From NCBI GenBank assembly GCA_039640505.1, contig CP046865.1, forward strand, positions 2,099,501-2,163,500: DNA of 64,000 bases, given 5' to 3'. Below are positions 26,980 to 34,983 of the stretch, one piece after another. This DNA comes from Rhodobacteraceae bacterium Araon29. GTDB taxonomy: Bacteria; Pseudomonadota; Alphaproteobacteria; Rhodobacterales; Rhodobacteraceae. The notes beneath the pieces are model-generated. The model was not told the DNA's origin, made no database searches, and saw only the letters and a program-made list of their open reading frames with translations. Within the stretch, counting starts at the first letter, position 1. Every line of letters begins with the position of its first letter. Both the position numbers and the translations under genes were made by a program.

Positions 26980-27003
26980 TGAGATGGCCCGAAGGCCATC
27001 TCA
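26980..27003 (-). terminator. Hairpin with UUCG loop after the proteorhodopsin gene
   Basis: On the minus strand TGAGATGGCC and GGCCATCTCA form a perfect 10-bp stem closed by TTCG, starting 10 bp after the rhodopsin stop. A UUCG loop is exceptionally stable. There is no T run afterwards, so it may protect the mRNA end or act in termination with other factors. Confidence 0.6.
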
Positions 27004-27012
27004 TAAATTCAC

Positions 27013-27798
27013 TTAAGCTTTCGCTTTATCCGTCTCTGTTACAGCAACATTCCAGATAATCACACCGAACGCGATTTTGTTAATCACATCGGCGAGGTTA
27101 TAGATAATGTTGAGCGACGCAGCTGAGGATTCTGGTCCTGCACCTGTGAAGTAGCCCATGAAGTAACCCAGTGGATAGATAGCCCACCCAATGGTCACAA
27201 TCCAACGCATTGTTGAGAAAGCGTTTTGGACTGATTCTGGGGCCTGATCTGACGCCACCTGACCAGCTTCGCCAAAGAAGATTTCATAAAGGATATAGGC
27301 CCATCCGGCCATTCCAACTATAAAACCAATTAGCGGGCTGATGTATCCTGCTTCACCGGCATAACCGGCCGACAGCATTACCAATGTCCCGATCATCAAG
27401 CGCCAGAAAACGCCACCGGATACATTTGTGATAGCCCGCAGGATAAGATAGAACTCAACCATCAACAATGGAACTGTGATGAGCCAGTCGATGTAGCGAT
27501 ACACGAGCGGTGTTGAGCCTGTTTCAATCCAAACGTCCCGCATGTAGAAATAGTGCACTGCAGCGACAAGAGTGACCAAACCGGACACTGTTAAGGATGT
27601 TTTCCATTTACCTTCGACCCGCTGCGTTTCCAAAAAGAAGAACGCTGTCGACGCCACAAGGGCCATAGAAATCAACCAAAAAGAAATGCCTACGAAATCA
27701 TCGGACTCTAAGTTTGAACTTGCCGAAGCGAACGTTGGTAGAAGTACAAGACCGGCCGTCGCCGATACGAGTTTAAGTGAAGATAGTATTTGTTTCAT
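27013..27798 (-). CDS. Proteorhodopsin (green-type light-driven proton pump)
   Basis: A 261-residue type I rhodopsin with a signal peptide (about 1-26) and seven helices. Key residues by alignment to SAR86 proteorhodopsin: His82 (H75), primary acceptor Asp104 (D97) in RYIDWL, cytoplasmic donor Glu115 (E108) and retinal Lys241 (K231) in NKIAFG, so it should pump protons. The tuning position is Leu112 (L105), which predicts green absorption. Retinal is made from beta-carotene, but no crt or blh genes lie nearby; they must be elsewhere if the pump is functional. The site AGAGGAAG precedes the ATG. Confidence 0.96.
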   Translation of the reverse strand: MKQILSSLKLVSATAGLVLLPTFASASSNLESDDFVGISFWLISMALVASTAFFFLETQRVEGKWKTSLTVSGLVTLVAAVHYFYMRDVWIETGSTPLVYRYIDWLITVPLLMVEFYLILRAITNVSGGVFWRLMIGTLVMLSAGYAGEAGYISPLIGFIVGMAGWAYILYEIFFGEAGQVASDQAPESVQNAFSTMRWIVTIGWAIYPLGYFMGYFTGAGPESSAASLNIIYNLADVINKIAFGVIIWNVAVTETDKAKA

Positions 27799-28172
27799 TT
27801 TCTTCTTCCTCTAGAGATTCAAGAAAACATCCCTTACGCATTTTTTTATGCGCACCCAGTTGTAAAAGTTAACCTTACGGTAAATTTTACACGGCTAAAT
27901 TATCGCATGTTTTATATTTTTCAAGGTATTTAATTCAAAAAAAGAAATTAACAGAAGCCTTTCTGCCCAAATTTACCCTAAAATATTGTTATTAAGTGTA
28001 TTTTTTAATGTGTGCCGTTTGGTAACTTGACCAAAAATAACCAATTTTTAAAGTAAAATGGGCATATAAAAATGGAATTTTGCAAACGCATGCAATTCCC
28101 AAAAGAAACGGCAATGCATCTAAGGTTGATTTCAAGACGGTGCAGGTTACAGACTGCCTGTCACAGCAGTTT
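27799..28172. promoter_or_regulatory. AT-rich region upstream of proteorhodopsin
   Basis: About 370 bases with no gene, strongly AT-rich. It must contain the rhodopsin promoter. A short hairpin (CGCAT, T-rich loop, ATGCG) lies at about 27838-27854 in the likely 5' leader. I could not assign a convincing -35/-10 pair; a GATAAT box near 27900 lacks a well-spaced partner. Confidence 0.4.
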
Positions 28173-28496
28173 TTAACTAACTTTGGTAAAGGTATTAACC
28201 AAGGCAACGCCAACCACAATCAAGCAGAGGCCAGCGATGGCCTGCCATTGCAGGCTTTGGCCGAATACCAAATAGCTAAAGAGCGCGATCAAAAACACCC
28301 CAAGGCCGGCCCAGCTTGCGTAAACAATTGCAATCGGGATATCGCGCAGCGCAAAGGTCAGGAAATAGAACGACAACATATAGGCCACCACCAGCACGGC
28401 GCTTGGCACCAGTTTGGTAAAATTCTGCGATGCCGGCAAAAGCATGGTACCGATGACTTCGAATATGATGGCTAAGGCGAGAAAAAAATACGACAT
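28173..28496 (-). CDS. SMR-family multidrug efflux protein (EmrE/QacE type)
   Basis: A 107-residue protein with four membrane helices. The essential membrane Glu of the family is Glu13 in IIFEVIGT, followed by the conserved YASWAGLGVFLIAL segment. SMR dimers exchange protons for hydrophobic cations or guanidinium compounds. It is a single gene. Confidence 0.9.
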   Translation of the reverse strand: MSYFFLALAIIFEVIGTMLLPASQNFTKLVPSAVLVVAYMLSFYFLTFALRDIPIAIVYASWAGLGVFLIALFSYLVFGQSLQWQAIAGLCLIVVGVALVNTFTKVS

Positions 28497-28601
28497 TGTG
28501 CTTCCTATATTTCCAGCCCCGTGCCCTCGGCATAAAGCAGGCTTAGCGTAAATCTAGCGGGACCGCGCGGGCTTGCAAGGGGATTATTGCGCCCCAAAGA
28601 T

Positions 28602-28823
28602 CTATGGCTCGGGGCTCTCTGTGCTTTCTGCCAGCCAAAAGATATCTTCTACTTTTACGCTCAAAGCCTTGGCAAGCTTAAGCGAGAGCAGTGTGGAGGG
28701 ATAAAACACGCCATTTTCCACCGTATTAATTGTCTTGCGACTAACCTCGACCAGATCGCCAAGCTGCTGCTGGGTCAGCTTGGCCTCCTTGCGCAGGTTT
28801 TTAAGACCGTTCTTTAGCATCAT
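28602..28823 (-). CDS. XRE-family regulator of a membrane-protein pair
   Basis: A 73-residue protein that is almost only a Cro/CI helix-turn-helix: NLRKEAKLTQQQLGDLVEVSR, then TINTVENGVFYPS. It starts at an ATG that overlaps the stop of the upstream membrane-protein gene (ATGA at 28820-28823). Small regulators of this type (YozG-like) usually pair with a short membrane protein. It probably represses its own operon through the two operators at 29243-29294. Confidence 0.85.
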   Translation of the reverse strand: MMLKNGLKNLRKEAKLTQQQLGDLVEVSRKTINTVENGVFYPSTLLSLKLAKALSVKVEDIFWLAESTESPEP

Positions 28824-29215
28824 CCGGCCCGCCCTGAAAAATGTGCAACGACCATATAAATCGAGGGTGTTACGAGTGAAAATCCCATAAACCAAAACGC
28901 AGTTGCAGGCTTTACTATACCGATCAGAATAAGCGCCAGACAGATTAGAAATGTGGCCACCGCTGCGAAATAGCCCAAAGCTTGGCTCCGCCTTTCTGTT
29001 TCGGTTGTTTGTTCATCAAATGCTACGCGGCTTTCTTTTGGGAAAAAAAGCCAAAAAGCCGTATGGATCATGAAAATGACCGGCGCTGCCGCGATGCCAA
29101 TCCATGCAACTTGCTGCGGTATATTCTGACCTGTGAAAAACAGGAAAAACAGGGCAGCCACATAAAGTGCCAAACCCACATGCATGATCAACGATATAGC
29201 TGAAACTTTGTTCAT
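28820..29215 (-). CDS. Small membrane protein paired with the XRE regulator
   Basis: A 131-residue protein with four predicted helices arranged in two pairs, separated by a charged loop (FPKESRVAFDEQTTETERRS). Function is unknown. Its stop overlaps the regulator start, so both proteins are made from one message. The arrangement is widespread, and the membrane partner may modulate the regulator; that is inference. A strong promoter with two operators lies upstream. Confidence 0.75.
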   Translation of the reverse strand: MNKVSAISLIMHVGLALYVAALFFLFFTGQNIPQQVAWIGIAAAPVIFMIHTAFWLFFPKESRVAFDEQTTETERRSQALGYFAAVATFLICLALILIGIVKPATAFWFMGFSLVTPSIYMVVAHFSGRAG

Positions 29216-29242
29216 AAAAATAGTCCTTTCAATATCTCATAA

Positions 29243-29260
29243 TGTAACTCACAGGTTACA
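29243..29260. promoter_or_regulatory. Operator 1 of the XRE/membrane pair
   Basis: TGTAACTCACAGGTTACA: inverted repeat GTAAC-N6-GTTAC just downstream of the -10 box. It is one of two matching sites 34 bp apart centre to centre. Confidence 0.75.
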
Positions 29261-29287
29261 TATATAACTCAAAAAGTGTAACGTCAA
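29259..29287 (-). promoter_or_regulatory. Promoter of the membrane protein/XRE operon
   Basis: On the minus strand TTGACG (29282-29287) is separated by 17 bp from TATATG (29259-29264), 44 bp upstream of the start codon. The -35 box lies inside operator 2 and operator 1 abuts the -10 box, so a bound regulator would block RNA polymerase. Confidence 0.7.
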
Positions 29288-29294
29288 GGTTACT
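29277..29294. promoter_or_regulatory. Operator 2 of the XRE/membrane pair
   Basis: TGTAACGTCAAGGTTACT: inverted repeat GTAAC-N6-GTTAC that contains the -35 box. On the minus strand both operators read GTAACCT-N4-GTTAC, sharing seven bases in the left arm. Confidence 0.75.
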
Positions 29295-29584
29295 TTCTGA
29301 AAAGTATGAACTGTCGCGCTAACTTGGAAATCCCTGCAGGCAAATGTTTAAAGTTATTCGGCTATGCTAAATGCCCGACATCGTTCTTTCATTGGTCACC
29401 CTATGACGATGTGTTAAGATCGGGGTAGGAAAGAGCTGAATGGGCCAAGCAGTCATAGCGCATCGCGCATTAAACGGCACCCGACAGGGCCAATACCAAA
29501 GAACACTTTAGCCACCCTCTGTGGCACAAATTTTATTGAAATCAATTGGGCCTTTTGTGGCCGGCTATTTAGAAAGTATTCCTT

Positions 29585-30145
29585 ATGAGATTTTTACCCC
29601 TGTATGTGTTGGCAGCCTTGTTGATTGCGGCGCTTGTTCAAAGCTGTTGGAACAATGAAAGAAAACCCTATGTTATCAACGCTAATGGCGCCTCTATTGT
29701 GTTTCCAATTTATGGTGCGTCCGTTGCAAAAGCCTTGAAAAAAGAGGTGTATGGTACTCTGACAAAAGAGCAAACCGAAACCCTAGCATCGGCGGTGAGG
29801 GTCATTACAAACGCTGTGCTTTATTCAAATCTTGAGAGCAGGACTCACGAGATGGAAGGCTGGTTTCCTGATGCGGATGTTACATTTTTATATAAATATC
29901 TTGTGGAACATTCGATCACAGATCGACGTGGAGGGATGTACGTCCTTCGTGATTGGAACGTTACACCCGCCACTATTGCATTCACATTGTATTATACCAT
30001 GTCGAATGAATCAGATGATGGGTTCTGGCAGGGTGATGAGGATTACAATATCAAAATCAGATATCATTTTGCCGCTGATGATCAAGGTCACTGGGCGTTT
30101 TTGAAAAACGAAGTCATCGGATTTGCCCACCACAGTCGAAATTAG
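29585..30145 (+). CDS. Hypothetical lipoprotein-like protein
   Basis: A 186-residue protein that I do not recognise. An N-terminal hydrophobic stretch (LYVLAALLIAALVQSC) ends in a Cys, a weak lipobox, so it may be an exported lipoprotein or membrane-anchored. The rest is rich in aromatic residues, with no known motif. It lies in an AT-rich accessory stretch, and a 33-bp repeat starts 6 bp after its stop. The 369 bases upstream hold the XRE operators and otherwise nothing I can identify. Confidence 0.5.
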   Translation: MRFLPLYVLAALLIAALVQSCWNNERKPYVINANGASIVFPIYGASVAKALKKEVYGTLTKEQTETLASAVRVITNAVLYSNLESRTHEMEGWFPDADVTFLYKYLVEHSITDRRGGMYVLRDWNVTPATIAFTLYYTMSNESDDGFWQGDEDYNIKIRYHFAADDQGHWAFLKNEVIGFAHHSRN

Positions 30146-30150
30146 TCTCG

Positions 30151-30183
30151 AATCCATCTGTCGTAAAATAGAATGAGTGCCCT
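30151..30183 (+). repeat. 33-bp direct repeat, copy 1
   Basis: Starts AATCCATCTGTCGTAAAATA and ends GAGTGCCCT. It matches copy 2 at 30622-30654 at 30 of 33 positions. The two copies are 471 bp apart and bracket one small membrane-protein gene. Confidence 0.75.
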
Positions 30184-30245
30184 CAGATGATCACAAATAG
30201 CATGGCAAGGATAGCATCCTTGCCACTCACTCAATGGAGAAAATC

Positions 30246-30572
30246 ATGACAAATATAGGCAAGGACTTTCCGATAGGTTTCAAAAAGAAATTTCTTGTTG
30301 CAGCACTGATTGCCACAGTTAGTTTTTGTATATTTATCTTTGCAACTCTTTATGTAGGCATAAATACCTTACAAAAAATTGGCACAATAAGCATGTTACT
30401 AAGTATTTCCATTCCTGTCTGGAAATGGTTTCAAAGAAAACGAGATGAATTTGTCAACGAAAATGATTATTCCAAAAATGTCATGGATATTTCTATTAAA
30501 TTGATACGCGCGTCAATTGTTATGATGGCCGTTACCTTAATGATCTTAATTTATGTTGAGTACTTTGCCTAA
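30246..30572 (+). CDS. Small membrane protein of unknown function
   Basis: A 108-residue protein with two or three hydrophobic segments (about 18-45, 45-60 and 83-105) and a basic and acidic loop (WFQRKRDEFVNENDYSKN). No family is recognised. The ATG at 30246 has a good site (TGGAGAAAATC). It lies between two copies of a 33-bp repeat. Confidence 0.55.
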   Translation: MTNIGKDFPIGFKKKFLVAALIATVSFCIFIFATLYVGINTLQKIGTISMLLSISIPVWKWFQRKRDEFVNENDYSKNVMDISIKLIRASIVMMAVTLMILIYVEYFA

Positions 30573-30621
30573 GGTTTTTGACCGATATTTAAATTACTCC
30601 CGACAGTAGAGAATAACCCCT

Positions 30622-30654
30622 AATCCATGTATCGCAAAATAGAATGAGTGCCCT
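30622..30654 (+). repeat. 33-bp direct repeat, copy 2
   Basis: Starts AATCCATGTATCGCAAAATA and ends GAGTGCCCT; three mismatches to the copy at 30151. It lies 49 bp after the small membrane-protein gene. Confidence 0.75.
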
Positions 30655-30797
30655 ATGAAACATGTTTTACGGCTGACGTTTCTACAAAATTGCTGGTTTA
30701 AAGGCGTTTATGCTTTGCGGCGTGACAGAACAGGTCCAAATAAGTCAAAATATTGCAAATGGTGCTGTTTTTACCAATAAAATAAATATGAGGGCTC

Positions 30798-31742
30798 ATG
30801 CAGTTGAACAACTTTCTAAAGGCAATACCCACTGCGCTGCTAGCTGCCACCAAGGTCGTTTTGACTATTAAATCCCCAATAAAAGCCAAAGGTGGAATAT
30901 TTTTCACCTTTCGCGTCTTTATGACCGGTTTGATCATTTTATCGGCATTCATTCATCCTAGTTTATCAGATGAAAAAAAACTCAATAAGATATCAAAAAT
31001 CAAAGCCATCGAAATGCTCGAGGAAACTTTCTTTAAGCCCGTAGAAAAAAATCCAGAGCTAGCCGTTACATGGAAAGGAGATGAACGATTTTGTGTTCTG
31101 CCTTTTACAGGAGACAAGGAACTTCTAAAATCTGTAATTGGTGGCATAGATGACATTAGAAGAGCCTATGAATTGAGGTTCACAATTGACTTTAGATTGC
31201 ACGTTTCTGAATGCGACATATTTTCCACAGACATTTATATTCTGATTGGGCCTAATCCAGGAAATGCCGTTTTCGAAGAGATAATCGATAAAATTTTGGG
31301 AGCGTCAATGCCCATGAACCACGAAAGACGGTTGGGGTTTTCGATGCCCATTCCCGGGCATAAAAAGCGGGACTTTATATTCGTGGCGAGCACTCCGATT
31401 GAAATAACGCATCACAAAATCAACCCAATCGCGATATTCCGAGAGGAATTATTGCATACACTTGCTAACGCATCAGATGTGTTGTCGAAAGAACCACTCA
31501 TATCTCAATTATTTGAGGTTATACCACCAAGCAATAGCTACTCAGACTGGTATGAATTTAATCCACTCGGTTGGTGTATATCTGATTTTTTGCTTTTAGA
31601 GGTGCGTTTGGGAAAATGGAAAGAGCTTTCTAAAAACCCATCAAAAGTTCGCAAGCTATTCGAAGAGTCTTTTGAACAAGTTTTGGAAAAATCGATAGAA
31701 AGAAGATCACTTCTGGAAAGTTTTAGAGATGATCGCTGTTGA
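30798..31742 (+). CDS. Hypothetical exported protein, possibly DUF2927-like
   Basis: A 314-residue protein. A hydrophobic segment at about 42-56 (MTGLIILSAFIHPSLS) could be a signal peptide if translation began at the Met there (residue 42), or an anchor if it begins at 30798, where GAGG precedes the ATG. The later segment FREELLHTLANASDVL and its context vaguely recall the DUF2927 proteins of Rhodobacteraceae, which resemble inactive metallopeptidases. I am not sure of this. Confidence 0.45.
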   Translation: MQLNNFLKAIPTALLAATKVVLTIKSPIKAKGGIFFTFRVFMTGLIILSAFIHPSLSDEKKLNKISKIKAIEMLEETFFKPVEKNPELAVTWKGDERFCVLPFTGDKELLKSVIGGIDDIRRAYELRFTIDFRLHVSECDIFSTDIYILIGPNPGNAVFEEIIDKILGASMPMNHERRLGFSMPIPGHKKRDFIFVASTPIEITHHKINPIAIFREELLHTLANASDVLSKEPLISQLFEVIPPSNSYSDWYEFNPLGWCISDFLLLEVRLGKWKELSKNPSKVRKLFEESFEQVLEKSIERRSLLESFRDDRC

Positions 31743-31802
31743 AGAGCAACATTAAAGCCAAGCTGCGCCGAGCACATTGATCATAGACTGACCCGATTGG
31801 AG

Positions 31803-31819
31803 CGCTTAGAGAACTGGAA
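31803..31819 (-). repeat. Probable fourth, decayed copy of the rpsI-end core
   Basis: CGCTTAGAGAACTGGAA matches the rpsI end core CGCTTTGAGAACTGGAA at 16 of 17 positions. It lies 103 bp beyond the sulfotransferase stop and 1225 bp from the next copy, so it would close a third one-gene unit. Confidence 0.5.
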
Positions 31820-31921
31820 CATATATAACTCAATAATTACTGATACTAAAATTATAAATTTTGAGTGGAAATATTAAATATTGAGCTGAAAGACGCAGTT
31901 TACTATTTATAACTGGATCAT

Positions 31922-32761
31922 TTAATTTTCTAATCTTAAATGCGACAGAACCCATTGATCCTCATGAATACTAAAAAAACGCTCGATACGGTCTCGCTGC
32001 TCAGAACTTAAAATTTCGAAACCTGCACCGACATCTGAGTTGGTTTCAGAAATTAATTCATTTGAGTTGATTTTATTTTCATTGAAATCTGAACTTAATT
32101 TTTTTCCGTCATCAAATTCACTTATAATCTTTTCAAACTGGATTTTTGGGTTCGAGCGTAAGCTTTCGTAACGAACAACTTTTGCAGAAACCTCATCTTT
32201 GTAATCTAGCCAACTTGATAAAAAGTTCATATACCACGGCAAATAGTAATCGATGGTATATTCGATATAATCATTAAGGTCCCAATTGTCCTTACAGTTT
32301 TTCAACCAAACAAATGAATAACCAGTCAAACCTGACGTGCTTGCATCTGAAGTCTTTTTTTTCATCAAATCCCTCGCAAAACTGACAGTTGAATCATAAA
32401 CATTTCGAGTTAAGACTAATGTCTTGAAATTAAAATCCGACATGAGCAGAATATTGTGAGGCGTAGCCTTTATATGCATTTGAGCAATTGAACATACATC
32501 TGAGTTCGCCAACAACGCGGGCAGGTAAAGATCGTGCTCATTACTTGACCATGCATAACAGTAACGCGTCACTTGGCAATCGATTGAATTTGCAAGTACG
32601 TTTGTTACCCAAGTTGATCCTGACTTCGGCAACGCCGCTACTAAATAAAAGTCTTTGTCAACTTTACTTCTTTCATGCCAACGTAAATTTCTTAGACTTG
32701 GAAAAATGCGAGTATCATTTAAAAGTTTAAATACATCATTTTTATTGACTTTATACTGCAT
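31922..32761 (-). CDS. Sulfotransferase-family protein
   Basis: A 279-residue protein. The 5'-phosphosulfate loop PKSGSTWVTN lies near residue 45, and the 3'-phosphate binding Arg and Ser are in LVLTRNVYDSTVSFARDL near 125. The C-terminal GAGFEILSSEQRDRIERF resembles the PAPS sulfotransferase end. It would transfer sulfate to a carbohydrate or other acceptor, unknown here. The gene is AT-rich and is the distal unit in the rpsI-end array. Confidence 0.8.
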   Translation of the reverse strand: MQYKVNKNDVFKLLNDTRIFPSLRNLRWHERSKVDKDFYLVAALPKSGSTWVTNVLANSIDCQVTRYCYAWSSNEHDLYLPALLANSDVCSIAQMHIKATPHNILLMSDFNFKTLVLTRNVYDSTVSFARDLMKKKTSDASTSGLTGYSFVWLKNCKDNWDLNDYIEYTIDYYLPWYMNFLSSWLDYKDEVSAKVVRYESLRSNPKIQFEKIISEFDDGKKLSSDFNENKINSNELISETNSDVGAGFEILSSEQRDRIERFFSIHEDQWVLSHLRLEN

Positions 32762-32963
32762 AATGCGTCTTTTATAAACACCATGTGCTATCGCGAGAGC
32801 TATATCTTTCGTCTATCTCTGCCGAATGATATAGCATTCAAACTCTGCGAATGCTCTCATTTTCTAAAACTTTAGTTGTGCAAATGCTTGAAATTATTTG
32901 CTGACGATAAATTTCCAACCTCACTATGTCAATAAGGTTTTGCGTCCATTGAGAAAACTCGAA

Positions 32964-32998
32964 AAAAGAAAAACGGCCGCAATACCTTGCAACCGTTT
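32964..32998 (-). terminator. Terminator belonging to rpsI-end copy B
   Basis: AACGG-CC-GCAA pairs with TTGC-AA-CCGTT around a 4-nt loop, followed on the minus strand by a T-rich run (TTTTTCTTTTTT). It lies at the same relative place as the real rpsI terminator but has a different sequence. Copy B thus looks like the end of an rpsI gene from another lineage. Confidence 0.6.
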
Positions 32999-33023
32999 GT
33001 CTTTGTTTTGATGTAAAAAACAC

Positions 33024-33140
33024 TTACCGCTTTGAGAACTGGAAGCTCTGGCGGCGCTTTGCGTTTACCGTATTTTTTCCGTTCAACAACCCGGCTGTCG
33101 CGGGTCAGGAAGCCGGCAGCTTTGATCGCGCCGGCGGTAG
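33024..33140 (-). repeat. Partial duplicate of the rpsI 3' end, copy B
   Basis: About 105-115 bp nearly identical to the last 35 codons and stop of rpsI at 34984-35098. One extra base (GGCGGCGCTTTG against GGCGGGCTTTG) breaks the frame, so it is not coding. Beyond about 33140 the similarity ends. On its left lies its own terminator and a conserved arm (32878-32960) that shares short blocks with the arm beside copy C. Confidence 0.92.
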
Positions 33141-33228
33141 TTCAAGCGCAAATCTAGCGTGCCTACACGGGCTTGGACGGGAATTATTTCAACTCAAAGA
33201 GTTCTGAATGAAACTGCTGCGCAGAGGC

Positions 33229-33864
33229 CTAGTCGTTTTCGTCTAACTCAGGTTCATCAGCATCATCAAGCAAACGCTCCAACCTCTCTGCAATCGTTTC
33301 ACCTTCAAACATCCAATATTGCCAGCCATTAACTGTTTGCCAAGTATATCCTTCGCGCTGCAAAAGCATCAGGGCAGACCTGCTTAGGCTTGTTTCACCA
33401 CCCTCAAAAAGGATTTTCTTTTCATTGATAACCTGCGCCGTAACTGTATCATCGTTTGCATAGTAAATGGTATCGCCTTCGCTCAAACCTGCGTCGCTAA
33501 ACTTATACGTCTTCCGCGGTTTACGGGTTGCTTTCTCTAGCGCTTTCACACCTTCAATATCTTCAGCTATGTCACTTTTCGGCGTTACATCGCGCCCACG
33601 CGTTAGCTTAAGCGCGGCGATTACCCGCTGCGTATCAATTTCAAAAAACTCTCTTGTTGTTCGTGTTCGATGATCAGCAAAGGCTTGATGAACAAGTTTC
33701 TCAACCTGAGCCTCATCATCTACTTCGATGGCATACACACAGCGAAATGGCAACGGCACACTCGTGTTATCCAGCGTGCGAAGCCTTTGCTCTAAATTGG
33801 TCGTTTTACCCACCTTTACGTAATCTTTAAAAGCTGGATTAGTGAGAACGTAGACTGTTGCCAT
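33229..33864 (-). CDS. GIY-YIG nuclease-family protein (T5orf172-like)
   Basis: A 211-residue protein. The N-terminal 85 residues form a GIY-YIG type domain of the T5orf172/MUG113 kind: VYVLTNPAFKDYVKVGKTTN, then RLRTLDNTSVP and a helix with VEKLVHQAF. The C-terminal half has a small beta domain ending in NGWQYWMFEGETI. Such proteins occur in phages and mobile elements. It is the only gene between rpsI-end copies B and C. Confidence 0.78.
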   Translation of the reverse strand: MATVYVLTNPAFKDYVKVGKTTNLEQRLRTLDNTSVPLPFRCVYAIEVDDEAQVEKLVHQAFADHRTRTTREFFEIDTQRVIAALKLTRGRDVTPKSDIAEDIEGVKALEKATRKPRKTYKFSDAGLSEGDTIYYANDDTVTAQVINEKKILFEGGETSLSRSALMLLQREGYTWQTVNGWQYWMFEGETIAERLERLLDDADEPELDEND

Positions 33865-33975
33865 AATTTGAAAATGCCTGTTTGCAAATGCTTTAAGTTA
33901 AGCACTTAGGCTAAATTGCTGACGACAATAGGTCAATGATGTCATTCGCCTATTGAGAAAACATATAAAAAGCAC

Positions 33976-34018
33976 TTACCGCTTTGAGAACTGAAAGCTC
34001 TGGCGGCGCTTTGCGCTC
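33976..34018 (-). repeat. Partial duplicate of the rpsI 3' end, copy C
   Basis: About 42 bp of the rpsI end (TTACCGCTTTGAGAACTG and onward). It shares the extra base of copy B in GGCGGCGCTTTG, so B and C have a common source different from the present rpsI. The left arm at 33885-33975 shares TGCAAATGCTT, TTGCTGACGA and ATTGAGAAAAC with the arm beside copy B, but lacks the hairpin. Confidence 0.88.
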
Positions 34019-34084
34019 TCTACCAGCCCAAAAATAGCACTTTGAACTGCTTCACCCGTAAAGGCAGGCAGGGCATTTCTAAAT

Positions 34085-34762
34085 TCAATTTGGCTTGAAA
34101 GTCTGAAATTTTAATTCGGTCGTGAACCCCGCTGATGCATGCCAGTCACATGATTTAAATGTTTCAAAAACAACGCCTGATTTAAAAGTCTTCGAGCAAA
34201 TTAACATCACCTCAACATCCTCATAATTTATCGAGGCAGCATCAATTACCCCTTTCCACCAATCAGGACTTCTTACTGTAATGTGCGCATTTTCGCCATT
34301 TGGCAGTAGAGCCCTGGCTTTATAGCAAGCAACATTTATCACAAGTAGCTTGTTTGTAAGAGAGAATAGCTCGTCTATAATATTTGGAATGTCTGCGACA
34401 AAGATATGCTCGAGTACATCCATGCACACAACACAATCGGACTTGCTTTTGTCCATTAAATTGCGTGCGGGTTCAAATATGCATACTTCTTTTACACGGA
34501 AAAATTGCTTTGCTGTTTCTCCGGTTGCTGGATCAAAACCGGACGCATCCCAATCTGAACCTCCTCCGCCATAATCCAACACCGTTTTTATTTCATCTCT
34601 TGAGATTTGTTCTTTGCAAAAATTTCTAAATTTTCTCAATTCAAAATCATTATATGCATTTGATACTTTGGAACCGTCTGTTCTTGCGTAGCCAGTGACT
34701 GCCATCTCTTCATATAATTTAATTAACTTGTTTCCTTTATCCGATAGCTTCAAGTTCTTCAC
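34085..34762 (-). CDS. SAM-dependent methyltransferase
   Basis: About 225 residues of a class I methyltransferase. Motif I is VLDYGGGGSDWD near residue 60, and a post-motif DVLEHI lies near 115. The GTG start at 34762 is preferred because GGAGAGGAAGA lies directly upstream; an ATG at 34810 has no such site. The substrate is unknown. The gene is AT-rich and is the unit next to rpsI in the array. Confidence 0.75.
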   Translation of the reverse strand: MKNLKLSDKGNKLIKLYEEMAVTGYARTDGSKVSNAYNDFELRKFRNFCKEQISRDEIKTVLDYGGGGSDWDASGFDPATGETAKQFFRVKEVCIFEPARNLMDKSKSDCVVCMDVLEHIFVADIPNIIDELFSLTNKLLVINVACYKARALLPNGENAHITVRSPDWWKGVIDAASINYEDVEVMLICSKTFKSGVVFETFKSCDWHASAGFTTELKFQTFKPN

Positions 34763-34920
34763 TCTTCCTCTCCAGCACGGGACTGCTCTTAACATAAAGA
34801 CTATGGGCATACCTACACCAGCACGCCAGACAAAAGTAAACCGTTTGTATTTTCGCTAAGGAAGCGCCCAAGTCACCATAAAATCATGTGCTAATTATCT
34901 TGGGAACTGACTGTGGTATA

Positions 34921-34955
34921 TAAAAAAACAAGCGCAAACTTTCGTAAGCGCTTGT
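34921..34955 (-). terminator. rpsI terminator
   Basis: On the minus strand ACAAGCGC and GCGCTTGT form an 8-bp stem with a 12-nt loop, followed by seven T residues. It starts about 29 bp after the rpsI stop. Confidence 0.85.
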
Positions 34956-34983
34956 TTTAATTTCATACTCAATAAAACGTATA

